Shown: positions 9,929-18,008 of the stretch, one piece after another | Position numbering within the stretch: position 1 is the stretch's first letter | Layout: every line of letters begins with the position of its first letter | Assembly (NCBI GenBank): GCA_948514155.1 | Contig: CAOQYA010000009.1 | Location: 1 to 36,874, forward strand | Source of the DNA: an uncultured Eubacteriales bacterium | GTDB taxonomy: Bacteria; Bacillota; Clostridia; Christensenellales; UBA1242 | Length of the DNA stretch: 36,874 nt | Reading direction: 5' to 3' | The notes under the pieces: generated by a model | The model's input: the letters and a program-made list of their open reading frames with translations, nothing else | The model's database searches: none | What the model was told of the DNA's origin: nothing | Program-made: the position numbers and the translations under genes

Positions 9929-9978
9929 AATCTTATCTCAAGTTTAGATTGCACAAATATCATGTTAAGGAGCAACAA

Positions 9979-10512
9979 ATGGACATAAATAAATCTCTTT
10001 CGAAAAATCGAGTTACACCGGCAGACTTTATCGCCTACATCGAAATCGACAAAGGCTCGAAAAACAAATATGAAATAGACAAAGAAACAGGGCTAATTCT
10101 TCTCGACCGCGTGCTATACACCTCCACCCACTATCCAACAAACTATGGTTTCATTCCCCGCACCTTAAGCGGCGACGGCGACCCGCTGGATGTGTTTGTG
10201 CTTTGCAGTCAAGCCCTCGAAAAAATGAGCCTTGTTCGCTGCTATCCTATCGGCGTTATCAAAATGACGGACTCCTCTTCCTGCGACGAAAAAATTATTG
10301 CAATTCCTTTTGGCGACCCACAATACAATTCCTACAAAGAGCTCTCCAAACTCCCTGCACATTTAACAGATGAAATCAGCCATTTTTTGGAAGTTTACAA
10401 ACAACTTGAAAACAAAAAAGTCTCCGTCAAAGAAGTTGCGGGTGCTAAAGAAGCCAAAAATGTGATAGCAAAAGCCATTCAAAAATATGAAAAAAGCCTT
10501 AAGAATTCTTAA
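9979..10512 (+). CDS. ppa: Inorganic pyrophosphatase, class A
   Basis: This 177-residue enzyme hydrolyses pyrophosphate to phosphate and so drives biosynthetic reactions such as nucleic acid and aminoacyl-tRNA synthesis. The family signature DGDPLDVFVL is at residues 66-75, with Asp66, Asp68 and Asp71 as the expected Mg2+ ligands. YGFIPRTL precedes it at 56-63. The length fits soluble family I enzymes. I chose ATG 9979 because AAGGAG lies 6 bases upstream; an upstream in-frame TTG at 9949 has no ribosome site. It is a single-gene unit. Its last codons form part of a palindromic terminator shared with the convergent gene. Confidence 0.95.
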   Translation: MDINKSLSKNRVTPADFIAYIEIDKGSKNKYEIDKETGLILLDRVLYTSTHYPTNYGFIPRTLSGDGDPLDVFVLCSQALEKMSLVRCYPIGVIKMTDSSSCDEKIIAIPFGDPQYNSYKELSKLPAHLTDEISHFLEVYKQLENKKVSVKEVAGAKEAKNVIAKAIQKYEKSLKNS

Positions 10513-10526
10513 GGCTTTTGTTTTTT
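10494..10526. terminator. Bidirectional terminator between ppa and the acidic membrane protein gene
   Basis: A perfect 20-bp palindrome (10496-10515, centred on GAATTC) is followed by a T-rich run on the plus strand and preceded by an A run. It can end transcription from both sides. It overlaps the ppa stop codon. Confidence 0.88.
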
Positions 10527-10528
10527 AA

Positions 10529-11752
10529 TTAAAGTGTGATGTCCCAGCCGTCAAATTTTTTGTCCGAAGAAATTGCTTTCTTCGCTTCGCTAACAATTTC
10601 GTCCTTCTTAACTTCTTCTTCAGTCTTCTCTTCAGTCTCATCTTTTTTTACTTCGTCTTCATAAGAGCTGAATTTAAGATTAGGCTTCAAATCGTCTTTC
10701 ACACGACCTTGATATGACATTCCTTCTGCACCAAATTCACTGCGGAAAGCCGACATAACATCCTCAGATTTAACGCCGTTCACTTTGTCCGTGAGTGTGA
10801 GAACCGCATCTTTTTGGAAATAGCCTTTTATGTCTCCATTGCCGTCATATGTCACACCTAACGCGTCCACCTTGCCAGTCTCTTTTCCGCCACTAACAGC
10901 AACAAAAACATCATTAAGATAACCCGCTTCTTTTTCAAGGCAAAGAGTTTCAAAAGACTCTTTAAATGTCTGTCCGTCAAAAGTTTTAGTGTCCAACTTT
11001 TTAAATGTCTTAACTTCGCCAATCTTATCTTTTTCAATATCACGAAGGGCTTCAGTGAGTTCTTTTGTTGTGGTGATGCCTGCAAAAGCCTCGTCGTCAA
11101 AATTGATTGTCATAAGTTTTACGCCTTCTTGATCTTTGATATTAAGGCAAAGTTGCATCGAATATTTTGCATCTGCATTCATAACAGGAACAAGACCTGC
11201 GATGCCATTAACCTTAGTTGTTGCGGACACGCCTAGAGTTTTTACAAATTTCTCAAAATATATCTGTTGTGCTCTTGAAAGTGACCAAGCAGACTCAGTT
11301 TTTGAAGCAGACGTGTCTTGGCTTGCAGTCGACAAAACGCCACCACCAAAAAGCCCTCCAAGAACAGCGCCAACACCAATTAAAGCCGCAGCAACACCAA
11401 TAATAATGCCCTTTACAATGCCACCTTTCTTCTTTTCTGTCTTTACAGGCTCCTCAGGAGTTTCCTCAACTTGCTCCTCCTCTTCCTCCGGAGGCTCTTC
11501 TGGCCCATATGTTCCAGTTCCAGGGTTGTCTCCAATTTCGAAGTTATCTATTTCGGCATCTTCGTCATATTCTTCTTCTATAATCTCTGCGTCATAAATT
11601 TCATCATCAGACGCCTGACCAGCCGAATTTGGGTCTTCAGCCACGATTTGAGGCCCAAAATCAGTTTCCTGCCTCGATGTTCCCTCGCCAGACACAATTC
11701 CGTCGAGCGCTTCGTCGTTGATGCCTTTATCTTCGTCTTTTCTATCAGCCAT
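10529..11752 (-). CDS. Single-pass membrane protein with acidic N-terminus, 407 residues
   Basis: I do not recognise a family. Residues 1-105 are extremely acidic (runs of Glu and Asp around 50-103) and probably disordered. KTEKKKGG then leads into one membrane helix at about 112-137, rich in Gly, Ala and Ile. The positive residues before the helix put the acidic part in the cytoplasm and the C-terminal 265 residues outside. The outer domain has alternating strands and helices (for example YSMQLCLNIKDQEGVKLMTI) and may bind a ligand or other envelope parts. A GGGAGG site precedes the ATG and a perfect consensus promoter lies upstream, so it should be abundant. It stands alone, convergent with ppa. 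Confidence 0.88.
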   Translation of the reverse strand: MADRKDEDKGINDEALDGIVSGEGTSRQETDFGPQIVAEDPNSAGQASDDEIYDAEIIEEEYDEDAEIDNFEIGDNPGTGTYGPEEPPEEEEEQVEETPEEPVKTEKKKGGIVKGIIIGVAAALIGVGAVLGGLFGGGVLSTASQDTSASKTESAWSLSRAQQIYFEKFVKTLGVSATTKVNGIAGLVPVMNADAKYSMQLCLNIKDQEGVKLMTINFDDEAFAGITTTKELTEALRDIEKDKIGEVKTFKKLDTKTFDGQTFKESFETLCLEKEAGYLNDVFVAVSGGKETGKVDALGVTYDGNGDIKGYFQKDAVLTLTDKVNGVKSEDVMSAFRSEFGAEGMSYQGRVKDDLKPNLKFSSYEDEVKKDETEEKTEEEVKKDEIVSEAKKAISSDKKFDGWDITL

Positions 11753-11782
11753 TTTTTGACCTCCCTCTTCTTTTACACCCTA

Positions 11783-11811
11783 ATTATAGCGCATTCGCGC
11801 GTGATTGTCAA
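11783..11811 (-). promoter_or_regulatory. Perfect consensus promoter of the acidic membrane protein gene
   Basis: TTGACA (11806-11811), 17 bases and TATAAT (11783-11788) on the minus strand. The spacer contains GCGCGAATGCGC, a short GC-rich palindrome. It lies in the gap just after the stop of the HD hydrolase gene. Confidence 0.88.
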
Positions 11812-11820
11812 TACCTAACT

Positions 11821-12402
11821 TTAACAAGTTTCATCCAAAAATGCCGCCTGCATGTCCGCAATATGGAACAAAAGCGTTGTTGGGAAAGAATAAAACACTC
11901 CAGACAAGCCCCAATAGCCACCTTTCACCCTTGCGTCAGCGTTGCCCATATGCCAGTTTATCGCCATTGCTTCTTCGCGAGTAAGTTTCATAAACGAACT
12001 TAAAATGTAAACACTTTTTTCGCCGTGACCATATGGCAGTGACTCGTCAAACTTGTAATATGGCACGCTTTGCCAGCGTCCTGTTTCGTCCTTCACATTC
12101 TTGGAACTTACTTGATAGCAGTCCACCTTGCAAACATCATGCAAAAGCGCAATTATTGCTGCACTTTCGGGCGAAAACTTTTGCTGCCAGTCCTTGCCAT
12201 ATTCATTTTCAAGAAGCCGCAAAAATCTTTTGTAAACAAGCACGGAGTGCATACACAAACCGCCTTCAACGCTACTGTGCCTGTTTGTAGACGCAGGCGC
12301 GGTGAAAAAATCGCTTCTCTCCAGCCACTCCAGAAGTTTATCGCTGCCCTCTCGTTCTATGTTATCATAAAATATTTCCAAAAATTCTTGTTTATAGTCC
12401 AT
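11821..12402 (-). CDS. HD-domain phosphohydrolase-like protein
   Basis: This 193-residue soluble protein has the metal-binding pattern of the HD superfamily: His52, the His88-Asp89 doublet in LLHDVCK, His126 in YGHGEKS, His151 in INWHMG, and Asp183 near the C-terminus in HIADM. HD proteins of this kind usually cleave phosphate esters of nucleotides or cyclic nucleotides; the substrate cannot be told from sequence. The start is ATG 12402 with only a weak AAAGGCAG ribosome site. A promoter (TTTCAA-N17-TAAAAT) lies upstream. No partner gene is next to it; the following gene has its own strong promoter. Confidence 0.82.
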   Translation of the reverse strand: MDYKQEFLEIFYDNIEREGSDKLLEWLERSDFFTAPASTNRHSSVEGGLCMHSVLVYKRFLRLLENEYGKDWQQKFSPESAAIIALLHDVCKVDCYQVSSKNVKDETGRWQSVPYYKFDESLPYGHGEKSVYILSSFMKLTREEAMAINWHMGNADARVKGGYWGLSGVFYSFPTTLLFHIADMQAAFLDETC

Positions 12403-12550
12403 TTTGCTGCCTTTATTTAGTTATTTTAACACATTTTGTCACTTTTTGAAAGCAATTTTATAGCGCTTATCATATTTAATTTACATGAAAGAAATGTCTT
12501 CCACCGAAATGTTATATCTTTCAACGGCAATTGCTGTCGAACTTTGTCGA

Positions 12551-12578
12551 AATAAAACTCAGAAGGAAATTTCTGAGT
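12551..12578 (-). terminator. Terminator of the tatD-rsmA operon
   Basis: ACTCAGAA and TTCTGAGT arms (12557-12578) are followed on the minus strand by TTTATT. It lies about 65 bases after the rsmA stop. The remaining gap (12403-12642) shows no gene. Confidence 0.78.
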
Positions 12579-12642
12579 TGAAGGTTTTGTTGTGGCATGT
12601 ATATTGCTCAATCGGCACTTTTTGTTCCTACCCTTGCAAGGA

Positions 12643-13431
12643 CTAAACAAGCCCTCGCTCTTGCAGTTGTTTTGTAAGAGAAACAAAATCTTGCACGCTA
12701 AGCATTTCGGCGCGTTTTGAAAGGTCCTGTATAAAGCCGTCAAAGGCCGATTTAGAAGCGTTCAGCCCTTCCGATAGATTGTTTAGCAGCGTCTTTCTTC
12801 GGCTCTTAAAAGCGGCTTTGACAACCTTGAAAAAGGCCTCTTCGCTGACACTGAATTTATTTTTTTCAACTTCGATTTTAACGATGCAACTGTCAACTTC
12901 CGGCTGAGGCTTAAACATTGAGCGCGGCACTTTTCGCATAATTTTCGCTGCGCCGAAAAATGCACAACTAACGGACAACAAGCCATATTCTTTATCGCCA
13001 ACTTTTGCGGTTATGCGCTCGCCCACCTCTTTCTGCACCATGACGGTGAGCGAAGAGATTTTTTTACTCGATAGAAATTTAAAGATAAGCGGCGAGGTGA
13101 TATAGTATGGAAGATTTGCAACAAGTTTGTATTCGCCGGAAAAATCTTTTTCAATCTCTGCCAAATCTTTTTTTAGAGCATCCTCAAAATGAAGGATGAG
13201 ATTGTCGCAGTTTAAAGATTGCAAATATTGTTCAAGTTCTGTGTCTATTTCATATGACACAACTTTTTTTGCGCGCTCGCAAAGCGGCTTTGTCAGTGCA
13301 CCCATTCCTGCCCCAATTTCCAGCACTTCGTCCGAACTTTCAATTCCGGCGTCCGAACAAATGGAAGCAAGAAGGTTTTTATCAGTCAAAAAGTTTTGGC
13401 CATATTTTTTCTTAAAAACAAATTCTTTCAT
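12643..13431 (-). CDS. rsmA: 16S rRNA (adenine-N6)-dimethyltransferase RsmA/KsgA
   Basis: This 262-residue enzyme dimethylates two adenines in the 3' hairpin of 16S rRNA, a late step in small-subunit assembly. The YGQNFL motif is at residues 10-15, the SAM-binding motif VLEIGAGMGALT at 36-47, and the catalytic NLPYY at 106-110. The C-terminal helical domain is intact (KAAFKSRRKTLLNNL). Its ATG overlaps the tatD stop codon as ATGA, so it is translationally coupled to tatD. This tatD-rsmA order is common in Firmicutes. Confidence 0.96.
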   Translation of the reverse strand: MKEFVFKKKYGQNFLTDKNLLASICSDAGIESSDEVLEIGAGMGALTKPLCERAKKVVSYEIDTELEQYLQSLNCDNLILHFEDALKKDLAEIEKDFSGEYKLVANLPYYITSPLIFKFLSSKKISSLTVMVQKEVGERITAKVGDKEYGLLSVSCAFFGAAKIMRKVPRSMFKPQPEVDSCIVKIEVEKNKFSVSEEAFFKVVKAAFKSRRKTLLNNLSEGLNASKSAFDGFIQDLSKRAEMLSVQDFVSLTKQLQERGLV

Positions 13432-14183
13432 ATTTTAAACACCCTCTTTGCATTTTGAGTGGTGATTTTGCCCACTTTTTCAACATTTTCGCCCTTTAAC
13501 GAAGCAATCTTCTCTGCAATCAGTGGAATGTTTTTAGGCTCATTCACGCTGCCTCGCAATGGCTCGGGCGCTAGATATGGAGTGTCGGTCTCCAGCAAAA
13601 TATGTTCGAGCGGAATAAACTTAATTGCTTCTTGCATCTGTTTTGAATTTTTAAATGTGCAAATGCCGCCGAAGGTAAAATCAAGGCCGAGCGCAAGAAT
13701 GCGTTTTGCGTCCTCACAATTTCCGCTGAAACAGTGCACAACTGCGCCGCACGAAAGAAGGGCCTTGTTCTTTTCCAAAATTTCTAATGCGTCTTGCATG
13801 GCATCGCGGATGTGAATAACCGGAGGCAGATTAAGTTTATGAGCAATTTCAAGTTGGCGCTCAAAAACATATTTTTGAAAGGGATTGTTATCGTCTCTAA
13901 AATGATAGTCGAGCCCAATCTCGCCGATGCCAACAACTTTCTTCGACTTTACCATTTCCAGTAAAAATTTTTCTTCCTCTTCGCCAAACTTTAATGTGTC
14001 TTCTGGGTGAAAGCCGACGCAAGCGAAAACATTATCAAATTTTTCGGCGATTTTAACGCTTTCGGCAATCGTTTGCGGGTTTGTGCCGGGACAAATGATA
14101 AAGTCAACAAGCGCCTCTTTTGCCCTTGCAATAACAGCCTCTGCATCCATTCCATATAGGTGCGCATGCGCGTCGATAAACAT
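13428..14183 (-). CDS. tatD: TatD-family metal-dependent DNase
   Basis: This 251-residue TIM-barrel hydrolase has the N-terminal HAH metal motif (FIDAHAHLYG, residues 2-11), GEIGLDYH (87-94) with the bridging Glu, VIHIRDA, VHCFSG and the late ETDTPYLAPEPLRG motif. Family members are 3'-5' exonucleases or endonucleases linked to DNA repair. I place the start at ATG 14181-14183. The longer frame begins at a TTG that is really the -35 TTGACA of its promoter. There is no Shine-Dalgarno site, and the -10 ends 7 bases from the ATG, so the mRNA is probably leaderless. It is divergent from spmA. Confidence 0.95.
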   Translation of the reverse strand: MFIDAHAHLYGMDAEAVIARAKEALVDFIICPGTNPQTIAESVKIAEKFDNVFACVGFHPEDTLKFGEEEEKFLLEMVKSKKVVGIGEIGLDYHFRDDNNPFQKYVFERQLEIAHKLNLPPVIHIRDAMQDALEILEKNKALLSCGAVVHCFSGNCEDAKRILALGLDFTFGGICTFKNSKQMQEAIKFIPLEHILLETDTPYLAPEPLRGSVNEPKNIPLIAEKIASLKGENVEKVGKITTQNAKRVFKI

Positions 14184-14190
14184 ATATAGC

Positions 14191-14219
14191 AGCCTAGCAC
14201 AATCGCCCCGCTTTGTCAA
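14191..14219 (-). promoter_or_regulatory. tatD promoter (leaderless arrangement)
   Basis: TTGACA (14214-14219), 17 bases and TAGGCT (14191-14196) on the minus strand. The -10 ends 7 bases before the ATG, so transcription should begin at or next to the start codon. Confidence 0.6.
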
Positions 14220-14238
14220 GAAATAAGCGGGACAAGCA

Positions 14239-14244
14239 TATATT
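14239..14244 (+). promoter_or_regulatory. Possible -10 element of spmA
   Basis: TATATT ends 6 bases before the ATG of spmA, within CATATATT, which is close to a sporulation sigma-E type -10. I could not find a convincing -35, so the sigma factor is uncertain. Confidence 0.35.
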
Positions 14245-14250
14245 TACATC

Positions 14251-14835
14251 ATGAATAAAATCTGGCTATTTATGATGCTGATTTCGCTCGGCGTGCTGAT
14301 TTTTATCGACCCCGGCGCGACGCTAAATGAAATGATTGGGGCGTCGGCGGCGGCGCTTGAACTTTGCATCGAACTTTGTGCGGTTTATGCGGTGTGGCTG
14401 GGACTTTTGGAGATTGTAGACGCGACGGGTCTGGGGCAAAAACTTGCAAAGATGCTCCGGCCTATAATTCGCAAACTTTTCCGAGTTGACAATGAAGAAA
14501 TTGAAAAAATGATTGCTTTAAACATGTCGGCAAACATGCTCGGACTTGGAAATGCAGCGACGCCAATGGGAATTAAAGCGATGCAGGCCATGGACACAGG
14601 AAGCGGCGTCGCAAGTTTTTCTATGATTATGCTAATTGTTGTCAACGCAACCTCCATTCAACTGCTGCCAAGCACAGTGATAGGCTTGCGCGCAAGCGCC
14701 GGCAGCAGCGCGCCGGCCGATATTATCTTGCCAACAATTCTCTCCACAATTGTGACGACTTTGTGCGGAATTTCTTTTGTGCTTCTGTGCGACTTGCTTT
14801 CTCGCAAATGGAAGGCTAAAAGGAAGAAGTCATGA
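14251..14835 (+). CDS. spmA: Spore maturation protein A
   Basis: This 194-residue membrane protein belongs to the nucleoside-recognition (gate) domain family. It carries the hallmark MLGLGNAATPMGIKAMQ segment (about residues 95-111) and the later NATSIQLLPSTVIGLRA stretch. In Bacillus, SpmA and SpmB act in the mother cell and are needed for normal spore core dehydration. The length matches the usual 195 or so residues. It has four or five membrane segments. No Shine-Dalgarno site precedes the ATG. The stop overlaps the spmB start as ATGA. Confidence 0.94.
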   Translation: MNKIWLFMMLISLGVLIFIDPGATLNEMIGASAAALELCIELCAVYAVWLGLLEIVDATGLGQKLAKMLRPIIRKLFRVDNEEIEKMIALNMSANMLGLGNAATPMGIKAMQAMDTGSGVASFSMIMLIVVNATSIQLLPSTVIGLRASAGSSAPADIILPTILSTIVTTLCGISFVLLCDLLSRKWKAKRKKS

Positions 14836-15338
14836 GCGTTTACATTCTTCCCGTTCTTTTTATCGGGCTGTTTTTATATGGCTTTATCAAAAAGATAAAC
14901 ACCTATGACACTTTTGTCAAAGGTGCTAAAGGCGCAATCGAACTTGTCGTCAGCATCTTCCCATTCATTGCCTGCATCATGATTGCCGTAGCGCTTCTTA
15001 GAGTGAGTGGAGTAACTGAATTCTTGGCAAAACTTCTCTCTCCCCTTTTCCAACTAATCGGCATTCCGCCAGAACTTTGCGAACTTGTGCTGCTGCGACC
15101 ATTCACCGGCTCGGGGTCATATGCCCTCTTAAATGATGTATTTGTAAAATTTGGACCCGACAGTTATATCTCTCGCTGCGCCTCGGTGATTTTAGGTTGC
15201 AGCGAGACGATATTTTATGTGGCGACCGTTTATTTCTCACAAACAAAAGTTAAAAAACTTCTCTATGCAATTCCTTGTGCATTAGCCGCCTCCATTTTCG
15301 GCGCAATCGTCGGATGTCTGTTGTGCCGCGTGATGTAA
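14832..15338 (+). CDS. spmB: Spore maturation protein B
   Basis: This 168-residue membrane protein pairs with SpmA. Family motifs are YDTFVKGAKGAIELVVSI near the N-terminus, LLRPFTGSGSYALL in the middle, FGPDSYISRCASVILG, and ETIFYVATVYFS near the C-terminus. It has four likely membrane helices. It is coupled to spmA by a 4-base overlap. Transcription ends at GC-rich hairpins and a terminator shared with the convergent trmN6. Its presence argues for a sporulating or recently sporulating ancestor. Confidence 0.94.
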   Translation: MSVYILPVLFIGLFLYGFIKKINTYDTFVKGAKGAIELVVSIFPFIACIMIAVALLRVSGVTEFLAKLLSPLFQLIGIPPELCELVLLRPFTGSGSYALLNDVFVKFGPDSYISRCASVILGCSETIFYVATVYFSQTKVKKLLYAIPCALAASIFGAIVGCLLCRVM

Positions 15339-15354
15339 CTCCGCCCGCGCGCCA

Positions 15355-15413
15355 GCGCCGCGAACGGCCGCGCCAGCGGCCTTCGCGGCGCGCCGCCCCG
15401 TGCCCGGGGCGGC
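15355..15413. repeat. Two GC-rich stem-loops after spmB
   Basis: Positions 15355-15391 form a stem of 16 pairs with one bulge (GCGCCGCGAA ... TTCGCGGCGC, inner GGCCGC/GCGGCC). Positions 15392-15413 form a perfect 9-bp stem (GCCGCCCCG/CGGGGCGGC) with a 4-base loop. Local G+C is far above that of the flanking genes. Confidence 0.8.
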
Positions 15414-15447
15414 AAAAAACCTCCCCGCATCCTGCGAGGAGGTTTTT
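15414..15447. terminator. Bidirectional terminator between spmB and trmN6
   Basis: CCTCC and GGAGG arms (15420-15442, with an inner CGCA/TGCG stem) are flanked by six A before and five T after, so they can end transcripts from both convergent genes. Confidence 0.82.
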
Positions 15448-15460
15448 CGGCACGCGGGCG

Positions 15461-16204
15461 TTATTTGTTCCACACGCCGTCTTTAATCTCTTGAATATAT
15501 TTTCCATCCCTGTCGTTAGTGATTAAATTCGGAAGCACTTTAACTCCACTCTTTCCACCCTTGACCGCTTCGACTACAAACAAAATAACTCTGCCCTTGC
15601 CATTCTCGGTGAAAAACATGCGCTTAGGCTCAAGCCCATTTTTTGAAAGCGCACAAATCATCTCCGCGCTACGGTCGGCATCATAAACAAAATATGCTCT
15701 TCCTCCAAACTTAAGCATGAGGCTTGCCGTTTTCGCGAGGTCTTCAAGCGGAAGAGATTTTTCGTGACGCGCAATCGCCTTGCTTATGTTTTCGTTCTTC
15801 TCAGCCGCACCCTCTTTCTTGTAAGGCGGATTTGAAAACACCACATCGATGCTTCCACACTCGATATATTTTCTAAAATTTCGCACATCATCGTTAATAA
15901 ACTTCACATTTTGAATGTCGTTTATTTCAAGGCTCTTGTTGGACATTTCAAAAAGGCCTTGTTGAATTTCAAAGCCGACAATATCCTTAGCATTCGTCTT
16001 TTTTGTTGCAAGAATGGAAATCACTCCGCTGCCCGAGCCGATCTCCACCGCCCTTTCGCCACGCTTGATTTTGAGAAAGTTGGCAAGCACAACAGCATCG
16101 GATGTGAAAGAATAGAGGCGCTCGTCTTGCACAACCTTGAGCTCCTCAAATTGCAAATCATCCAGCCTCTCACTTTCTTTCAAATCGAATTTCTTTGCAG
16201 TCAT
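15461..16204 (-). CDS. trmN6: tRNA1(Val) (adenine37-N6)-methyltransferase family protein
   Basis: This 247-residue class I methyltransferase belongs to the TrmN6/YabB family. The SAM motif is VEIGSGSGVIS (53-63) and the amino-methyltransferase motif IV is NPPYKK (125-130). The conserved N-terminal ERLDDLQ...LYSFTSDAVVLANF is present. The likely target is A37 of a tRNA, by analogy with E. coli. The gene order holB-ricT-trmN6 matches the holB-yaaT-yabA-yabB region of Bacillus, here lacking a yabA-like gene. The start overlaps the end of ricT by 35 bases, with a close AAAGGA site. Confidence 0.9.
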   Translation of the reverse strand: MTAKKFDLKESERLDDLQFEELKVVQDERLYSFTSDAVVLANFLKIKRGERAVEIGSGSGVISILATKKTNAKDIVGFEIQQGLFEMSNKSLEINDIQNVKFINDDVRNFRKYIECGSIDVVFSNPPYKKEGAAEKNENISKAIARHEKSLPLEDLAKTASLMLKFGGRAYFVYDADRSAEMICALSKNGLEPKRMFFTENGKGRVILFVVEAVKGGKSGVKVLPNLITNDRDGKYIQEIKDGVWNK

Positions 16205-16985
16205 ATTCCTTTATTTCACTCGTCGTTTCAGTCTCAAATTTTACGCTAACCTTTCTGTTAAGAAGGTCGTTATAAATAACCTTGCCCTTGCCATCTTTGG
16301 TGGAAACAAAAGCCCCCACCTTAGGCATAACCTTCAGCGCCTCGGCATATTCGGCATTTTCATATGCAAGGCAGCAAAGTAGTTTGCCGCACACGCCGCT
16401 AATCGAGTTCGGATTTAGCGATAGGTTTTGATTTTTTGCCATTTTGATTGAAATATGGTCGGAAAAGCCGTAGCCTTCCGAGCAGCAACACTCTTTTCCA
16501 CACACTCCAAGCGCGCCCATGCATCTAACTGCATCACGCGGCCCAATTTGGCGAAGCTCAATGCGTGTTTTATACTTTTCTGCCAGTTTTTTTGCAAAAA
16601 TTCTAAAATCTACCCTTGTTTCGGCGGTAAAATTAACAGTCATGCGCGAAAAATCGTAATTCGCTTCGACAGAAATAACTTTCATTTCCAGTTTTAACTC
16701 TTTCGCCATTTTTCTGATTTCGGGCAAAAAGGCCTGCGCTTTCTTGTCGTTCTCGTCCGCCTTTTTTATTTCCTCTTCGCTAGCAAAACGCAGCACATTT
16801 TTAAGGCTGTCTTCAAGGCTCGACGGGTCGATAACTTTCTCGTCTTCCACAACTCGAACAAGATCATTGCCCTTCTCTGTTTCCACAATAACGCGGTCGC
16901 CCACCTTGTATTTTCCGCCATTTGGGCTGAACGAGTAGGTGGTCATGCCGTGACGAAATCTCACGCCCACAACTTCTATTTGCAT
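16170..16985 (-). CDS. ricT: RicT/YaaT, PSP1-domain iron-sulfur regulator
   Basis: This 271-residue protein has a PSP1 C-terminal domain with a rich cysteine set: Cys155, Cys162, Cys166-168, Cys199 and Cys204-205 (motifs GVCGKECCC and GVCGKLLCCLAYE). In Bacillus, RicT joins RicA and RicF in an iron-sulfur complex that affects RNase Y cleavage, competence, biofilm and the sporulation phosphorelay. No ricA or ricF gene is in this window. The ATG lies within the last codons of holB (10-base overlap), so the genes are coupled. Confidence 0.94.
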   Translation of the reverse strand: MQIEVVGVRFRHGMTTYSFSPNGGKYKVGDRVIVETEKGNDLVRVVEDEKVIDPSSLEDSLKNVLRFASEEEIKKADENDKKAQAFLPEIRKMAKELKLEMKVISVEANYDFSRMTVNFTAETRVDFRIFAKKLAEKYKTRIELRQIGPRDAVRCMGALGVCGKECCCSEGYGFSDHISIKMAKNQNLSLNPNSISGVCGKLLCCLAYENAEYAEALKVMPKVGAFVSTKDGKGKVIYNDLLNRKVSVKFETETTSEIKEYDCKEIRFERK

Positions 16986-17932
16986 AAGTATTTAACCTCC
17001 AAAATATTCATCACCATGTTGTCCGCAACAAGCGGAAGATTGACATTATAGGATAAATCTCTAACAGCCTTTGTCAGCACGCCGCAAAGCGAAGAGAGGC
17101 ACTTAATCGAAAGCGCTTTTGCCGCTTCTTCAATCTGCAAGCGTAGCACTTCCAAACGAATGCACGCGTCTTTATCGGTTTTAACAAGCAGCGCATCCTC
17201 GATTGCCACATTGCACACTTCAATCAGCAGCGACACATCGGCTTTAAGGTCGACAATCTTTCTCACCCACCTTACAGCCTCCTTGCTGGAAGATAGGTCC
17301 TTCAAAAGCCCTACGCCAAGTTCGGCAATCTCCACAAGATTTCTCTTTTTTGCAAGTTCAAAACTTCTTGAGACATAGCCCCCGCCCAAACTAACGGCAA
17401 GTGCCTTTGTCATTTCGTCGCCGCGCAAAAGCGCTGCAATCTTTTCTTTCTCGACCGGCTTAATCTCAATTTTGTTGCACCTAGACCTAATCGTTGGCAG
17501 CACCTTTTCGATGTTGGAAGTGGTGAGAATATAATAAACGCCCTCGCTTGGCTCTTCTAAAGATTTTAATAGTTTATTCTGCGCTTCCTCAGTTGAAAGG
17601 TCGATGTCGGAAATAACAAAAATCTTCTTATCCGCAAAAATAGGACGAGTATAACTTTCGTCAACGATTTTTTTGCTGTCTTCAACTAGCAGCCTCGCCC
17701 CTTCTGGAAAATATTTAACATCGGGATGCAAGCGCGCGCTCACCTTTTTGCAATGTTCGCACTCGCCGCACATATTTGGGCACAATAAAGCCTTAGCAAA
17801 AAGAGTTGCCATTTCTTTTGCCGAAAAACTGTCCTTGCCAATCAAAAGATAACTATGCGCCGCGCCCGAAGAGCGAACAGCCTTCAAAAAGCCATTAAAC
17901 TCGTCGCTTTCAGCGAAAATTTCTTCATACAC
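16976..17932 (-). CDS. holB: DNA polymerase III delta' subunit
   Basis: This 318-residue clamp-loader subunit has the zinc module CPNMCGECEHC (Cys51, 55, 58, 61), the sensor region NKLLKSLEEPSEGVYYILTTSN, and the SRC motif at 150-152 that supplies an arginine finger. The Walker A position reads LIGKDSFSAKE and is degenerate, as expected for delta', which does not bind ATP. The start is GTG 17930-17932. No Shine-Dalgarno site is present; a good promoter ends 6 bases before the GTG, so the mRNA is probably leaderless. It is the first gene of the holB-ricT-trmN6 operon. The tmk gene that often precedes holB is missing here. Confidence 0.93.
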   Translation of the reverse strand: MYEEIFAESDEFNGFLKAVRSSGAAHSYLLIGKDSFSAKEMATLFAKALLCPNMCGECEHCKKVSARLHPDVKYFPEGARLLVEDSKKIVDESYTRPIFADKKIFVISDIDLSTEEAQNKLLKSLEEPSEGVYYILTTSNIEKVLPTIRSRCNKIEIKPVEKEKIAALLRGDEMTKALAVSLGGGYVSRSFELAKKRNLVEIAELGVGLLKDLSSSKEAVRWVRKIVDLKADVSLLIEVCNVAIEDALLVKTDKDACIRLEVLRLQIEEAAKALSIKCLSSLCGVLTKAVRDLSYNVNLPLVADNMVMNILEVKYLCK

Positions 17933-17938
17933 AACTAA

Positions 17939-17967
17939 ATTCTATCACAAACCCGCCGCAAAGTCAA
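17939..17967 (-). promoter_or_regulatory. holB promoter (leaderless arrangement)
   Basis: TTGACT (17962-17967), 17 bases and TAGAAT (17939-17944) on the minus strand, with an extended TGA before the -10. The next six bases are followed directly by the GTG start. Confidence 0.75.
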
Positions 17968-17985
17968 AAGTAATTAAAAGAAAAC

Positions 17986-18008
17986 AAAAAAGACTAGCCT
18001 CGCTAGTC
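17986..18008 (-). terminator. Terminator of the first mini-repressor gene
   Basis: GACTAGC and GCTAGTC arms (17992-18008) are followed on the minus strand by six T. The stem contains the TAG stop codon. It insulates the holB promoter. Confidence 0.85.

Noticed and set aside
12426..12743. Minus-strand frame of 105 codons after rsmA
   Set aside because: It overlaps the 3' end of rsmA in another frame and runs through the rsmA terminator; it has no recognisable content.
14184..14219. Longer tatD starting at TTG 14219
   Set aside because: The TTG is part of the -35 TTGACA; the family N-terminus begins with the MFIDAHAHLY segment.
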